From the NCBI GenBank assembly GCA_024235215.1, contig JACKMU010000008.1:1-64000 (forward strand): DNA of 64,000 bases, in the 5' to 3' direction. This stretch comes from Chromatiaceae bacterium. Lineage in GTDB: Bacteria > Pseudomonadota > Gammaproteobacteria > Chromatiales > Chromatiaceae. Positions 56,112 through 64,000 of this stretch are shown here, piece after piece. The notes beneath the pieces are model-generated. The model made no database searches and was not told the origin of the DNA. It saw only the letters and a program-made list of their open reading frames with translations. Positions within the stretch are counted from its first letter, which is position 1; the number at the start of each line of letters is the position of its first letter. The position numbers and the translations under genes were made by a program.

Positions 56112-58952
56112 ATGGACACTATTCGCATCCGGGGTGCCCGCACCCACAATCTGAAAAACATCGATCTCGACCTCCCCCGCAACAAGCTGATCGTCATCAC
56201 CGGGTTGTCCGGTTCGGGCAAGTCATCGCTCGCTTTCGATACCATCTATGCTGAGGGTCAAAGACGCTACGTAGAGTCACTCTCAGCCTACGCGCGCCAG
56301 TTTCTCTCGTTGATGGAAAAACCCGATGTCGATCACATCGAAGGTTTGTCACCAGCTATATCGATCGAACAGAAGAGCACCTCGCATAACCCGCGCTCCA
56401 CGGTCGGAACCATTACCGAAATCTACGACTACCTGCGCCTGCTGTTCGCACGTGCCGGCACCCCGCGCTGCCCGGACCACGGTGGCATATTGGAGGCGCG
56501 TACCATCAGTCAGATGGTCGACCAGATCATGGCACTACCACAGGGAGAGAAATTGATGCTGCTGGCTCCGGTGGTCTCTGAGCGTAAGGGAGAGCACCAT
56601 AAACTGCTGAGCGAACTCAACGCCCAGGGATTTATCCGCGCTCGCATCGACGGCGAGATCCATGAATTGGACCAGCCGCCCGAGCTGGAACTGCACAAGA
56701 AACACAGCATCGAGGTGATCGTCGACCGCTTCAAAGTACGTGAAGATCTGGGGCTGCGGCTGGCTGAATCACTGGAGACCGCACTCAATCTCTCAGGAGG
56801 TGTGGTACGGGTAGCATGGCTGGATCAACCGGAGCAGGAAGAGCTGCTCTTCTCCGCCAATTTTGCCTGCCCGGTGTGCGGCTACAGCTTGCCAGAGCTG
56901 GAGCCACGCCTCTTCTCGTTCAACAACCCGGCGGGCGCCTGCAGCCACTGTGATGGGTTGGGATCGAAGCAGTTTTTTGATCCGGAGCGGGTCATAGCGC
57001 ATCCGCATTTGAGCATGGCTGGCGGTGCCGTTCGCGGCTGGGACAGGCGCAACGCATACTATTTTCAGCTGATTCGCTCGCTGGCCAACCACTATTCGTT
57101 CGAAGTCGAAACCCCCTGGCAGGAGCTACCCGAGCAGATCCGCCATCTCATCCTTTATGGCAGCGGGGATGAGCAGATCAAGTTCAGCTACTTCAATGAA
57201 CGAGGCGGGCGCTATAGTAAAACCCACCCGTTCGAAGGCATCATCACCAACATGGAACGGCGCTATCGCGACACCGAATCCAACGTAGTACGTGAAGAGT
57301 TGGCCCGCTACATCTCCACCCAAACCTGCCCCAGCTGCAGTGGCGCCCGACTCAATACTGCGGCCAGAAATGTCTTTGTCGCAGACTACAACCTGCCTCA
57401 ACTGAGTGGGCTCGCGATCGGAAATACGCTCAATTTCTTTCTCCAGCTGCAGTTGCCCGGCAAGAGAGGCGAGATCGCTGACAAGGTGGTCAAGGAGATC
57501 ACCCAGCGGCTGGAGTTTTTAGTCAACGTCGGCCTGGACTATCTGACCCTGGAGCGCAGCGCAGAGACGCTCTCCGGTGGCGAGTCCCAACGCATCCGGC
57601 TCGCCAGCCAGATCGGCGCCGGGCTGGTCGGAGTGATGTATGTGCTGGATGAACCCTCCATCGGACTGCATCAACGCGACAACCAACGCCTGCTCAATAC
57701 CCTCGTCTACCTGCGTGACCTGGGCAATACGGTGATCGTGGTGGAGCATGATGAAGAGGCGATCCGCAGTGCCGATTTTGTGCTGGATATCGGTCCAGGT
57801 GCGGGGGTTCATGGGGGCAGCATCGTAGCGCAGGGAACGCCGGCAGATATCGAGAAGAGTGCGGCATCGCTCACCGGGAACTATCTCAGCGGCAGTGAGT
57901 GTATCGAGATTCCACAGCGTACCGGCGCCGAATCCGACGGTAAAACGCTCATCATTCGCGGTGCCTCGGGGAACAACCTGAAACGGGTCGATCTCACGCT
58001 GCCGGTTGGGCTGTTCACCTGCATCACCGGCGTATCCGGTTCCGGAAAATCGACCCTGATCAACGACACCCTCTATCCCCTGGCCGCAACAGCGTTGAAC
58101 GGAGCGCATCAGACCGCGGCACCCCACAGCGAGATCTCGGGATTGGAATACTTCGACAAAGTGGTCGACATAGATCAAAGCCCGATCGGTCGTACACCGC
58201 GCTCCAACCCAGCCACCTATACCGGGCTCTTCACACCGATACGGGAGCTCTTTGCCGGCACCCAGGAGGCCAGATCGCGCGGCTATACCCCAGGCCGTTT
58301 CAGCTTCAACGTCAAGGGGGGGCGCTGCGAAGCCTGTAGCGGTGACGGGGTAATAAAAGTGGAGATGCATTTCCTCCCGGATGTCTATGTCCTGTGCGAC
58401 GTCTGCAAGGGGAAGCGCTACAATCGGGAGACGCAGGAGATTCGCTACAAAGGAAAGAGCATTGATCAGGTACTGGAACTGACCATCGAGGAGGCGCTGG
58501 ATTTTTTCGACGCCATCCCCACGGTGAAACGAAAACTGCAGACACTAATGGATGTCGGCCTCTCCTACATCAAGTTGGGACAGAACGCCACCACGCTCTC
58601 CGGCGGCGAAGCACAGCGGGTCAAGCTGTCGCGGGAACTCTCCAAGCGAGACACCGGCAAGACGCTCTACATCCTGGACGAACCGACCACCGGACTCCAT
58701 TTTCATGATGTCAAACATCTGCTGCAAGTGCTGCACCGATTGCGGGATCACGGTAACACCGTGGTGGTGATCGAGCATAATCTGGATGTGATCAAAACCG
58801 CCGACTGGATTGTCGATCTGGGTCCGGAGGGGGGGGACAGAGGAGGGCGGATCATCGCTGAAGGGACACCCGAAGCGGTCGCTGCGAACGGGGCGTCCTA
58901 TACCGGTCAATATCTCGCACCAGTGCTGATGTTGAACAGTAAACGGCGTTAG
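56112..58952 (+). CDS. uvrA: Excinuclease ABC subunit A
   Basis: Damage-recognition ATPase of nucleotide excision repair. 946 residues, two ABC modules: Walker [15 protein letters not shown] (about 32-45) and [13 protein letters not shown] (about 640-652), ABC signatures [14 protein letters not shown] and [15 protein letters not shown]. Zinc modules are complete: CPVC...CSHC (about 253-283) and CEAC...CDVC (about 738-765). No SOS box could be fixed with confidence in the 50-bp divergent spacer. It converges with the SAM hydroxide adenosyltransferase (14-bp gap). Confidence 0.97.
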   Translation: MDTIRIRGARTHNLKNIDLDLPRNKLIVITGLSGSGKSSLAFDTIYAEGQRRYVESLSAYARQFLSLMEKPDVDHIEGLSPAISIEQKSTSHNPRSTVGTITEIYDYLRLLFARAGTPRCPDHGGILEARTISQMVDQIMALPQGEKLMLLAPVVSERKGEHHKLLSELNAQGFIRARIDGEIHELDQPPELELHKKHSIEVIVDRFKVREDLGLRLAESLETALNLSGGVVRVAWLDQPEQEELLFSANFACPVCGYSLPELEPRLFSFNNPAGACSHCDGLGSKQFFDPERVIAHPHLSMAGGAVRGWDRRNAYYFQLIRSLANHYSFEVETPWQELPEQIRHLILYGSGDEQIKFSYFNERGGRYSKTHPFEGIITNMERRYRDTESNVVREELARYISTQTCPSCSGARLNTAARNVFVADYNLPQLSGLAIGNTLNFFLQLQLPGKRGEIADKVVKEITQRLEFLVNVGLDYLTLERSAETLSGGESQRIRLASQIGAGLVGVMYVLDEPSIGLHQRDNQRLLNTLVYLRDLGNTVIVVEHDEEAIRSADFVLDIGPGAGVHGGSIVAQGTPADIEKSAASLTGNYLSGSECIEIPQRTGAESDGKTLIIRGASGNNLKRVDLTLPVGLFTCITGVSGSGKSTLINDTLYPLAATALNGAHQTAAPHSEISGLEYFDKVVDIDQSPIGRTPRSNPATYTGLFTPIRELFAGTQEARSRGYTPGRFSFNVKGGRCEACSGDGVIKVEMHFLPDVYVLCDVCKGKRYNRETQEIRYKGKSIDQVLELTIEEALDFFDAIPTVKRKLQTLMDVGLSYIKLGQNATTLSGGEAQRVKLSRELSKRDTGKTLYILDEPTTGLHFHDVKHLLQVLHRLRDHGNTVVVIEHNLDVIKTADWIVDLGPEGGDRGGRIIAEGTPEAVAANGASYTGQYLAPVLMLNSKRR

Positions 58953-58966
58953 TAACTATCGCAGTG

Positions 58967-59743
58967 TTATGTAACCGGGGGAACTTTCCCTGGAACCACC
59001 CCGATCGCAACCCCAATCGCCAGCCCAAGCAGCTGATCCGCCCGCCCCCGGTTGACTGCGATCTCTACGAGTCCGAGCGAATTCCGGTACCAGAACGGGC
59101 GATCGCCAACTGCAGCGCTGAAAGTCCTGGCATAGCTGAGCGACCGCGCCCCTACCGAGAGGCGGGCATCATCAGCGAGAGTGGTTCCGCGAATACCTGT
59201 AAACGCATTGCCATAGTGGTCTATGTAGATCACCTCAGCAAGATCTTCCGGCCACTCAGCACCCACCATGTCCGACGGAGTGGTGAGTTGCATTGCAAGC
59301 GGCTCTCCCCGCGCGCAGGACGCCGCCACCGGAGCGAACAGATCGCGTCCATGAAAACTGTCGGAGAGCGACTGCGGTCGCCATTGGATCACATTTACCC
59401 GGATTTCTCGGCTGCTCTTGACTACCTGTGAGAGGAGTCCGTTATCCGGCCCTATAAACCAGTGCTCTTCAGTCTCCACGAGCAGCGCTGCGCGTTCACC
59501 TCCAACTCCGGGATCGACCACGGAGAGAAACAGCGTCTGCGCTGGCTGATACCTGGCTATTGCAGCGAGCAGATACGCAGAAGCACGGGGATTACAGCAT
59601 GGTGCATCCGACATCAGACGGATCGTCGGGACTACCACCCCGTTGGCATCGAGCACAGCCTCCATCTGCCCAGTGTAAGGGCCCGACTCACCGAAATCCG
59701 TGAACAACAGAATACGCCGCGGAAACCGCTTGTGGTGGGCCAT
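58967..59743 (-). CDS. SAM hydroxide adenosyltransferase (DUF62) family protein
   Basis: Enzyme of 258 residues that in characterised relatives hydrolyses S-adenosylmethionine to adenosine and methionine. N-terminal ILLFTDFGESGPYTGQMEAVL (residues quoted in parts) holds the Asp of the active site; FLSVVDPGVGGERAALLVETEEHWFIGPDNGLLS (quoted in part) and the C-terminal FWYRNSLGLVEIAVNRGRAD carry the RNS/GxxEIAxN substrate motifs. Physiological role is uncertain. It stands alone between uvrA and the alpha operon. Confidence 0.88.
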   Translation of the reverse strand: MAHHKRFPRRILLFTDFGESGPYTGQMEAVLDANGVVVPTIRLMSDAPCCNPRASAYLLAAIARYQPAQTLFLSVVDPGVGGERAALLVETEEHWFIGPDNGLLSQVVKSSREIRVNVIQWRPQSLSDSFHGRDLFAPVAASCARGEPLAMQLTTPSDMVGAEWPEDLAEVIYIDHYGNAFTGIRGTTLADDARLSVGARSLSYARTFSAAVGDRPFWYRNSLGLVEIAVNRGRADQLLGLAIGVAIGVVPGKVPPVT

Positions 59744-59926
59744 AGTTTACTCTGTTGAATTGGACATCCTCCTCTGTCGAGGAGAGCACGGTCCAAGGCT
59801 ATGCCAGGCATTGAGGTGTATACCTTGGCGCCGATATGTTGAGTTTAGTCCGGGCGCCTGGATATTTGTACCGGCAGCGCCGATTGGCTCCGTTTGGATA
59901 AGTTAGATAGCGTGCAACTAGCGTTG
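59744..59926. other. Intergenic stretch before the alpha-operon terminator
   Basis: About 180 bp with no gene. It contains the promoter region of the DUF62-family gene by position; no clear motif was identified. Confidence 0.3.
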
Positions 59927-59964
59927 GCACAAAAAAACCGGATTTTCATCCGGTTTTTTTGTGC
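59927..59964. terminator. Bidirectional terminator downstream of rplQ
   Basis: Perfect 17-bp stem GCACAAAAAAACCGGAT/ATCCGGTTTTTTTGTGC (59927-59943 and 59948-59964) with a 4-base loop; the seven A/T pairs act as the T run in either direction. It is 17 bp beyond the rplQ stop and ends the ribosomal operon. Confidence 0.92.
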
Positions 59965-59980
59965 GGCCTGAATCAGGTGT

Positions 59981-60370
59981 TTATCCGACATCGACCGCTG
60001 CTGCAGAGGATTCAGGGCGATCAACCAACTCGACGAAGGCCATAGGCGCCTTGTCACCAGCGCGGTAACCACATTTAAGAATACGCAGGTAACCCCCATT
60101 GCGCGTCTGGTAACGTGGCCCCAGTTCGTTGAAGAGCTTACCCACTGCACCGTCATCCCGCAGACGCGAAAACGCAAGTCGACGCCTGGCTGTGCTGTCG
60201 GTTTTACCCATAGTGATAATGGGCTCCGCGACACGGCGCAGCTCTTTGGCTTTAGGCAGAGTGGTTTTGATCAACTCATGCCGCAGCAGGGAACAGGTCA
60301 TGTTGCGAAACATTGCTTTCCGATGTGCACTGTTACGGTTGAGTTGCCGTCCGGATTTGCGGTGACGCAT
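59981..60370 (-). CDS. rplQ: 50S ribosomal protein L17
   Basis: Large-subunit protein, 129 residues. The N-terminus [20 protein letters not shown] and the [25 protein letters not shown] region are diagnostic. Last gene of the alpha operon, 67 bp after rpoA, followed by a strong terminator. Confidence 0.98.
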   Translation of the reverse strand: MRHRKSGRQLNRNSAHRKAMFRNMTCSLLRHELIKTTLPKAKELRRVAEPIITMGKTDSTARRRLAFSRLRDDGAVGKLFNELGPRYQTRNGGYLRILKCGYRAGDKAPMAFVELVDRPESSAAAVDVG

Positions 60371-60437
60371 CGATCGACTTCCTTAAAAAATATAGTGTGA
60401 AAATCTAGTCCAATTATTGGTGGGCAACAGATACCGG

Positions 60438-61427
60438 TTAAATACTGTCATCCAATCCCTCAGGGGGCCACACCTCCAGGCGCATGCCAAGAGAGAGGCC
60501 TCGAGTTGCCAGAACGTCCTTAATTTCGGTCAACGATTTCTTACCCAGGTTGGGTGTCTTGAGCAGTTCCACTTCAGTGCGCTGTATCAGATCACCGATC
60601 AGGAATATGTTCTCGGCTTTGAGACAGTTCGCAGACCTGACCGTAAGTTCCAGATCATCCACCGGACGAAGTAGAATCGGATCGATGCTGGATGTTGGGT
60701 CTTTAGGCGGTGGCTCGACTCCACCGGTATCATCCAACTCAACGAACGATGAAAGCTGATCCTGGAGAATCGTGGCCGCACGACGAATCGCCTCCTCGGG
60801 ATCGATGGTGCCATTGGTTTCCAGATCAATCACCAGTCGGTCCAGATCGGTACGTTGCTCGACGCGGGCCGCTTCGACCGAGTAAGCAACTCGGCGAATC
60901 GGGGTATAGGTTGCATCCAGACTGAGACGTCCGATGGGACGGTCCTCACCATTCTGCCGCTGACTGGCCGGTTCATAACCCAGACCACGCGCTACCTTGA
61001 TGGTCATGGTGATCTCGCCCTCCTTGGTCAGGTTGGCGATTACGTGGTTCGGATTGGCGATCTCGACATCGTGACTGAGCGTGATGTCATTCGCCAACAC
61101 CGCGCCAGGCCCCTTTTTATGCAGGGTCAGCGTCTCCTCTTTCTTGGAGTGCATGATTATGGCGAGATCTTTGAGGTTGAGCAGAATTTCCAATACATCT
61201 TCCTGCACACCTTCGATCGTGGTGTACTCGTGGAGCACCCCTTCTATTTCAACTTCTACAACCGCTGCGCCTGGCATCGACGAGAGCAGGATGCGGCGCA
61301 GCGCATTTCCCAGCGTATGCCCAAAACCACGCTCCAGTGGTTCCAGCGAAACCTTGGCATGCCGCTCGGTAATTGTCTGCACATTGACCAACCGCGGTTT
61401 TAAAAAATCGCTAACGAAATCCGGCAT
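60438..61427 (-). CDS. rpoA: RNA polymerase alpha subunit
   Basis: 329 residues. The N-terminal assembly domain has [25 protein letters not shown] (quoted in part, about 31-55); the C-terminal domain (about 245-329) has [19 protein letters not shown] and [19 protein letters not shown], used for UP-element DNA and activator contact. Full length, with family-standard size and order between rpsD and rplQ. Confidence 0.98.
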   Translation of the reverse strand: MPDFVSDFLKPRLVNVQTITERHAKVSLEPLERGFGHTLGNALRRILLSSMPGAAVVEVEIEGVLHEYTTIEGVQEDVLEILLNLKDLAIIMHSKKEETLTLHKKGPGAVLANDITLSHDVEIANPNHVIANLTKEGEITMTIKVARGLGYEPASQRQNGEDRPIGRLSLDATYTPIRRVAYSVEAARVEQRTDLDRLVIDLETNGTIDPEEAIRRAATILQDQLSSFVELDDTGGVEPPPKDPTSSIDPILLRPVDDLELTVRSANCLKAENIFLIGDLIQRTEVELLKTPNLGKKSLTEIKDVLATRGLSLGMRLEVWPPEGLDDSI

Positions 61428-61449
61428 ATCGACCTCTCGATCCTATCCC

Positions 61450-62070
61450 TTACTTGGAGTAAAGCTCGACTACAAGCTGCTCGTTAACTTCAGCCGGCAA
61501 CTCGGAACGATCGGGGGTACGCTTAAAGATCCCCTTCATCGCCTTGATATCCATTTCGATCCAATCGGCAAATCCATACTGCTGCGCCAGTGCAATCGCA
61601 CTTTGCACCCGGGATTGTTTCTTAGCCTTCTCCCGAATCGATATCACATCCTCCGGCTGAACCTGATACGAGGGGATATTCAATACCTGACCGTTTACCT
61701 CTATCGCTTTGTGACTCACCAGTTGGCGCGACTCGGCGCGGGTGCTGCCAAAGCCCATACGGTAAACAACATTGTCCAGCCGCTGCTCAAGCATGCAGAA
61801 GAGATTCTCACCGGTGGCACCTTTCGATTGCGCTGCTTTCTCGTAGTAATTACGAAACTGCTTCTCCATGATGCCGTAGATACGACGCATCTTCTGCTTT
61901 TCACGCAACTGCAAACCATAGTCGGAGAGGCGCCGGCGCCGGTCGACCGTCTGCCCAGGCTGTTTCTCCATGTTGCATTTTGATTCAAGTGAGCGCACAC
62001 GGCTCTTCAAAAAGAGATCCGTTCCTTCACGCCGACTCAGTTTACACTTAGGTCCGAGATACCTTGCCAT
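61450..62070 (-). CDS. rpsD: 30S ribosomal protein S4
   Basis: Primary 16S rRNA binder and, in enterobacteria, translational repressor of the alpha operon. 206 residues starting [23 protein letters not shown] (quoted in part), with an S4 RNA-binding domain at about 95-158 ([20 protein letters not shown]). The N-terminal zinc-binding cysteines of some homologues are absent, as in other gammaproteobacteria. Confidence 0.98.
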   Translation of the reverse strand: MARYLGPKCKLSRREGTDLFLKSRVRSLESKCNMEKQPGQTVDRRRRLSDYGLQLREKQKMRRIYGIMEKQFRNYYEKAAQSKGATGENLFCMLEQRLDNVVYRMGFGSTRAESRQLVSHKAIEVNGQVLNIPSYQVQPEDVISIREKAKKQSRVQSAIALAQQYGFADWIEMDIKAMKGIFKRTPDRSELPAEVNEQLVVELYSK

Positions 62071-62086
62071 GATCTATAACTCCGAA

Positions 62087-62473
62087 TCAGACGCGACGCT
62101 TTTTAGGCGGACGGCAGCCGTTGTGAGGTATGGGTGTTACATCAACGATGCTGGTAATTTTAAATCCAGCATTGTTCAGTGCGCGTACCGCCGATTCGCG
62201 TCCCGGACCAGGCCCTTTCACGCTGACATCAAGATTCTTGACCCCATAATCTTTGGCTTTCTCGCCGGCACGATCTGCCGCAACCTGTGCTGCAAATGGC
62301 GTGCTTTTGCGTGATCCGCGAAAACCCGAGCCTCCCGAGGTTGCCCAGGAGAGTACATTCCCCTGGCGGTCCGAAATAGTGATAATGGTGTTGTTAAAAG
62401 AAGCGTGTATGTGAACCACGCCATCAGTGACAGTTCTTCTGACCTTTTTCCGTACAGGAGTTGGTTTTGCCAT
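62087..62473 (-). CDS. rpsK: 30S ribosomal protein S11
   Basis: Small-subunit platform protein, 128 residues. Motifs [20 protein letters not shown] and the C-terminal [18 protein letters not shown] are diagnostic; the PHNG asparagine is the site of isoaspartate formation in E. coli. 16 bp before rpsD. Confidence 0.98.
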   Translation of the reverse strand: MAKPTPVRKKVRRTVTDGVVHIHASFNNTIITISDRQGNVLSWATSGGSGFRGSRKSTPFAAQVAADRAGEKAKDYGVKNLDVSVKGPGPGRESAVRALNNAGFKITSIVDVTPIPHNGCRPPKKRRV

Positions 62474-62532
62474 TAGGTTTTCCTACAAACTCTTGATCTA
62501 TCTATGCCGACCGATGATTCCGGTTGGCATCA

Positions 62533-62889
62533 CTATCTCTTTATCGGACGCCGCGGTCCCTTACGGGTACGGGCGTTGGTTCGGGTACGCTGACCGCGAA
62601 CAGGTAGTCCACGACGATGGCGGATACCACGATTGCAACCCAAGTCCATCAGCCGCTTGATATTCATTGAGACTTCCCTGCGCAGATCACCTTCCACGGT
62701 AAACTTGGACACCTCAGTACGCAGCTTGTCGATCTCCTCTTCGGTGAGATCCTTGATCTGTTTCTCTTTATCCAGTCCGACCGCCTCGCAAATACCATGA
62801 GCGCGTGTACGGCCGATACCATAGATCGAGGTGAGCGCGATTACAGTGTGCTTGCGATCGGGAATATTGACGCCTGCAATTCGGGCCAT
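62533..62889 (-). CDS. rpsM: 30S ribosomal protein S13
   Basis: Head protein of the small subunit, 118 residues. [20 protein letters not shown] at the start and the basic [20 protein letters not shown] tail match the family. 59 bp before rpsK and 103 bp after rpmJ. Confidence 0.98.
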   Translation of the reverse strand: MARIAGVNIPDRKHTVIALTSIYGIGRTRAHGICEAVGLDKEKQIKDLTEEEIDKLRTEVSKFTVEGDLRREVSMNIKRLMDLGCNRGIRHRRGLPVRGQRTRTNARTRKGPRRPIKR

Positions 62890-62992
62890 CAGGTTGCTCC
62901 TAAAAAACGAAACTTATCCGCGTCACGCGCGGAAAACGCGTAAATTTATCTGGAAACACTCAACAAATCAAGCAGAAATGAACGCTCCTGGC

Positions 62993-63106
62993 TCAACCTT
63001 GGCGTTGCTTGTGTCGTGGCTCTTTGCAGATGACACGGACAAGCCCGTTGCGCCGGACAATCTTGCAGTTTCTGCAGATTTTTTTTACGGATGCCCTAAC
63101 TTTCAT
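62993..63106 (-). CDS. rpmJ: 50S ribosomal protein L36
   Basis: Short gene of 37 codons plus stop, read directly from the minus strand: [20 protein letters not shown], then [17 protein letters not shown]. The zinc ribbon is intact (C11, C14, C27, H32), so this is the zinc-binding C+ type. It lies between secY and rpsM, its standard place. Confidence 0.97.
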   Translation of the reverse strand: MKVRASVKKICRNCKIVRRNGLVRVICKEPRHKQRQG

Positions 63107-63149
63107 GAACTATCTCCCCAAAACTCTTGCTACTGAATCTTTTTCGGGC

Positions 63150-64000
63150 TTAACGAAGCAGGCCCGTCCCACCGGTACCTTTCAGATTCGCTTTCTTCAT
63201 CAACCCTTCATACTGGTGCGACATCATGTGGGCCTGCACTTGGGCCATGAAATCCATGACCACGACCACAATGATCAGCAGCGATGTGCCTCCAAAGTAG
63301 AAAGGGACGTTCCAGCCGACGATCAGGAACTCCGGTAAAAGGCATACAGCGGTGATGTAGATGGCACCAGCGAAGGTCAGGCGCGTCATCACTCCGTCAA
63401 TGTATCTGGCCGTCTGTTCACCCGGGCGATAGCCCGGAATGAAGGCGCCGGATCGCTTCAGATTGTCCGCTGTCTCTTTCGAGTTGAATACCAGTGCGGT
63501 GTAAAAGAAACAGAAAAAGACGATTGCCATGGCGTACAACAGTACATAAAGCGGTTCACCCGGAGATATTTTGGCGACTATGTCCTGCAACCAGCGCATA
63601 TTCTCCTGTGTGCCGATCCACTGTCCAAGGGTCGACGGAAACAGGATGATGCTGGAAGCAAAGATCGGTGGAATAACGCCCGCCATATTCAATTTGAGTG
63701 GCAGATGGCTGCTTTGGGCGGCAAACATTTTGCGGCCCTGCTGACGCTTCGCATAATTCACCGTTATACGTCGCTGTCCCCGTTCAACGAATACGACAAA
63801 CGCGGTAACCGCAATTGCCAGGACAAACAGTGTCAGTACCGTCAATGCGTTCATCTCTCCGGTGCGCACCAACTCCAGTGTGCTACCGACAGCTTGTGGA
63901 AGCCCCGCGACGATGCCGGCAAAGATAATAAGTGAGATACCGTTGCCAAGACCGCGCTCGGTGATCTGTTCACCCAACCACATCAGGAACATGGTACCGG
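63150..64000 (-). CDS. secY: Protein translocase subunit SecY (partial, C-terminal part)
   Basis: Channel subunit of the Sec translocon, cut by the window edge so that only the last 283 or so residues are present. Visible parts: the [22 protein letters not shown] segment, [36 protein letters not shown] (quoted in part), and the [22 protein letters not shown] loop and last helices. The reading frame continues through position 64000 without a start. Followed by rpmJ. Confidence 0.97.
   Translation of the reverse strand, partial: GTMFLMWLGEQITERGLGNGISLIIFAGIVAGLPQAVGSTLELVRTGEMNALTVLTLFVLAIAVTAFVVFVERGQRRITVNYAKRQQGRKMFAAQSSHLPLKLNMAGVIPPIFASSIILFPSTLGQWIGTQENMRWLQDIVAKISPGEPLYVLLYAMAIVFFCFFYTALVFNSKETADNLKRSGAFIPGYRPGEQTARYIDGVMTRLTFAGAIYITAVCLLPEFLIVGWNVPFYFGGTSLLIIVVVVMDFMAQVQAHMMSHQYEGLMKKANLKGTGGTGLLR

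Noticed and set aside
57519..58370. 283-codon frame antisense to uvrA
   Set aside because: Opposite to conserved UvrA motifs; no recognisable domain.
61081..61983. 300-codon frame antisense to rpoA and rpsD
   Set aside because: Overlaps two ribosomal-operon genes; a shadow.
1..64000. CRISPR arrays, tRNA or rRNA genes, prophage
   Set aside because: No regularly spaced direct repeats, no cloverleaf-type sequence and no phage structural genes were seen by eye; a covariance search would be needed to exclude a missed tRNA.

Overview
The window is a chromosomal stretch of a gammaproteobacterium. This follows from the gene orders: tyrS/M23 peptidase/erpA/bactofilin/argC, thiD-thiE-hemL, mpl-ubiX, miaB-ybeZ-ybeY-ybeX-lnt, uvrA/MFS/ssb, and the secY-rpmJ-rpsM-rpsK-rpsD-rpoA-rplQ operon. 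Phasins, a complete hypABCDE set, a carboxyspermidine-type polyamine route and an HBM-CZB chemoreceptor suggest a free-living or facultatively symbiotic, storage-polymer-making, hydrogenase-bearing lineage, for example sulfur-oxidising Chromatiales/Sedimenticolaceae relatives. That placement is inference; no rRNA or tRNA gene was found to fix it.

Layout. 1-8.5 kb: tyrosyl-tRNA synthetase, an M23 envelope peptidase, two A-type Fe-S carriers, a bactofilin with a coiled-coil membrane partner, argC, DUF4126, HemJ and a DUF5063 protein. 8.6-13.4 kb: thiD-thiE-hemL with overlapping ends, then a DedA-PAP2-LssY fusion. 13.4-22.7 kb: ubiX-mpl-membrane protein, rnd, and the miaB-phoH-ybeY-corC-lnt operon. 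22.9-24.0 kb: a phasin followed by a phasin-like/helix-hairpin-helix fusion, ended by a clear terminator. 24.6-31.0 kb: a membrane-anchored coiled-coil protein, then agmatinase plus arginine decarboxylase facing a carboxyspermidine dehydrogenase/decarboxylase pair, together a route from arginine to spermidine. 31.2-40.3 kb: a hybrid sensor kinase, a heat-shock-type promoter driving two Hsp20 genes, a small zinc-ribbon protein, a DUF2934-phasin-like protein, and a GH13 sugar phosphorylase with a sucrose-phosphatase-like HAD enzyme. 40.4-46.3 kb: HBM-CZB chemoreceptor, mgtE, a small membrane protein, a LysE/RhtB exporter and an IS66 transposase remnant. 46.6-52.7 kb: pxpABC (5-oxoprolinase) converging on hypABCDE. 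52.9-59.7 kb: EamA transporter, a MITE-like element of about 158 bp, ssb, a YajR-like MFS protein, uvrA and an SAM hydroxide adenosyltransferase. 59.9-64 kb: the 3' part of the spc operon and the alpha operon, running off the window within secY.

Most of the window is conserved housekeeping. The less ordinary parts are the two phasin-type loci, the stress/storage block at 34.7-40.3 kb, and two marks of mobile DNA. No CRISPR array, prophage or complete insertion sequence was seen.
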